Below are positions 63,970 through 64,000 of a DNA stretch of 64,000 bases, one piece after another. The position numbers and the translations under genes were made by a program. Within the stretch, counting starts at the first letter, position 1. Each line of letters begins with the position of its first letter. Source of the DNA: Parcubacteria bacterium C7867-001 (GTDB lineage: Bacteria; Patescibacteria; Paceibacteria; UBA9973; UBA2103); assembly GCA_001189095.1 (NCBI GenBank), contig LFCK01000001.1, positions 310,001-374,000 of the forward strand, given 5' to 3'. Under the pieces are notes generated by a model, which worked only from the letters and a program-made list of their open reading frames with translations, did no database searches and was not told the origin of the DNA.

Positions 63970-64000
63970 ACCACTGCTTGAGCCAGCATAAAAAGCTCAA

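Noticed and set aside
1..64000. CRISPR arrays, insertion sequences, prophage or toxin-antitoxin modules
   Set aside because: No spaced direct-repeat array, transposase, integrase, capsid or recognised toxin was seen.

Overview
This 64 kb window looks like a chromosome fragment of a Candidate Phyla Radiation (Patescibacteria) bacterium, most likely a Parcubacteria lineage. The evidence is very short intergenic gaps, a large surface protein ending in the peptidoglycan-binding-like C-terminus common in Parcubacteria, an archaeal-type AspRS, a class I LysRS, a ProRS without the editing insertion, divergent bL9, and many small proteins without recognisable relatives. Base composition is moderately GC-rich. 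No rRNA, CRISPR array, insertion sequence or prophage was seen.

Layout. 0-9.6 kb: the end of a PLP-dependent basic amino-acid decarboxylase, argS, a BtpA-like TIM barrel, two AstE/aspartoacylase-like hydrolases, an ATP-grasp-like protein and an M20 amidohydrolase; this is an unusual concentration of amino-acid and amide chemistry. 9.6-25 kb: tyrS with tRNA-Tyr, trpS, aspS, NIF3, scpA-scpB, a DD-carboxypeptidase, mraY, an SPFH/NAD-kinase-like pair, ftsW, murG, gltX and an M23 peptidase. 25-34.6 kb: small proteins, an AlkA-like glycosylase, EEP nuclease, LOG protein, exonuclease, a candidate structured RNA, a frameshifted gene, rpmA, a papain-like peptidase, rplI and a CAP protein. 34.6-50 kb: a 954-residue surface protein, two related unknown proteins, ctpA, a CorA-like transporter, cysS, dnaB, recR, rplU, an AT-hook/alpha-CTD-like protein, rmuC and yqeY. 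50-64 kb: tRNA-Glu, murF-ftsI-ftsL-rsmH-mraZ (a division cluster on the minus strand), lysS, greA, and mrdA-(mreD)-mreC-mreB-proS.

Two expression modes are visible. Most housekeeping genes have a TATAMT-like -10 box only 6-9 bases before the start codon, which implies leaderless mRNAs. Most small or unknown genes instead have a full TTGACN/TANNNT promoter, a 5' UTR and a Shine-Dalgarno sequence.

The most unusual content is regulatory RNA. Four unknown genes (starts 2942, 7159, 38096, 55800) are each preceded by a promoter, a short leaderless ORF of 19-26 codons, and an intrinsic terminator whose 5' arm is complementary to the distal codons of that ORF. This is the architecture of leader-peptide transcription attenuation, repeated four times. 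Two 5' UTRs contain H-type pseudoknots (38034-38071 and 41295-41355). Both tRNA genes are followed by a palindromic element that copies the tRNA 3' end in inverted orientation, interrupted by a GGG-triloop hairpin at the same structural position. Other palindromic repeats sit near 27.0, 28.3, 37.8 and 58.4 kb. All functional statements about these elements are inferences from sequence.
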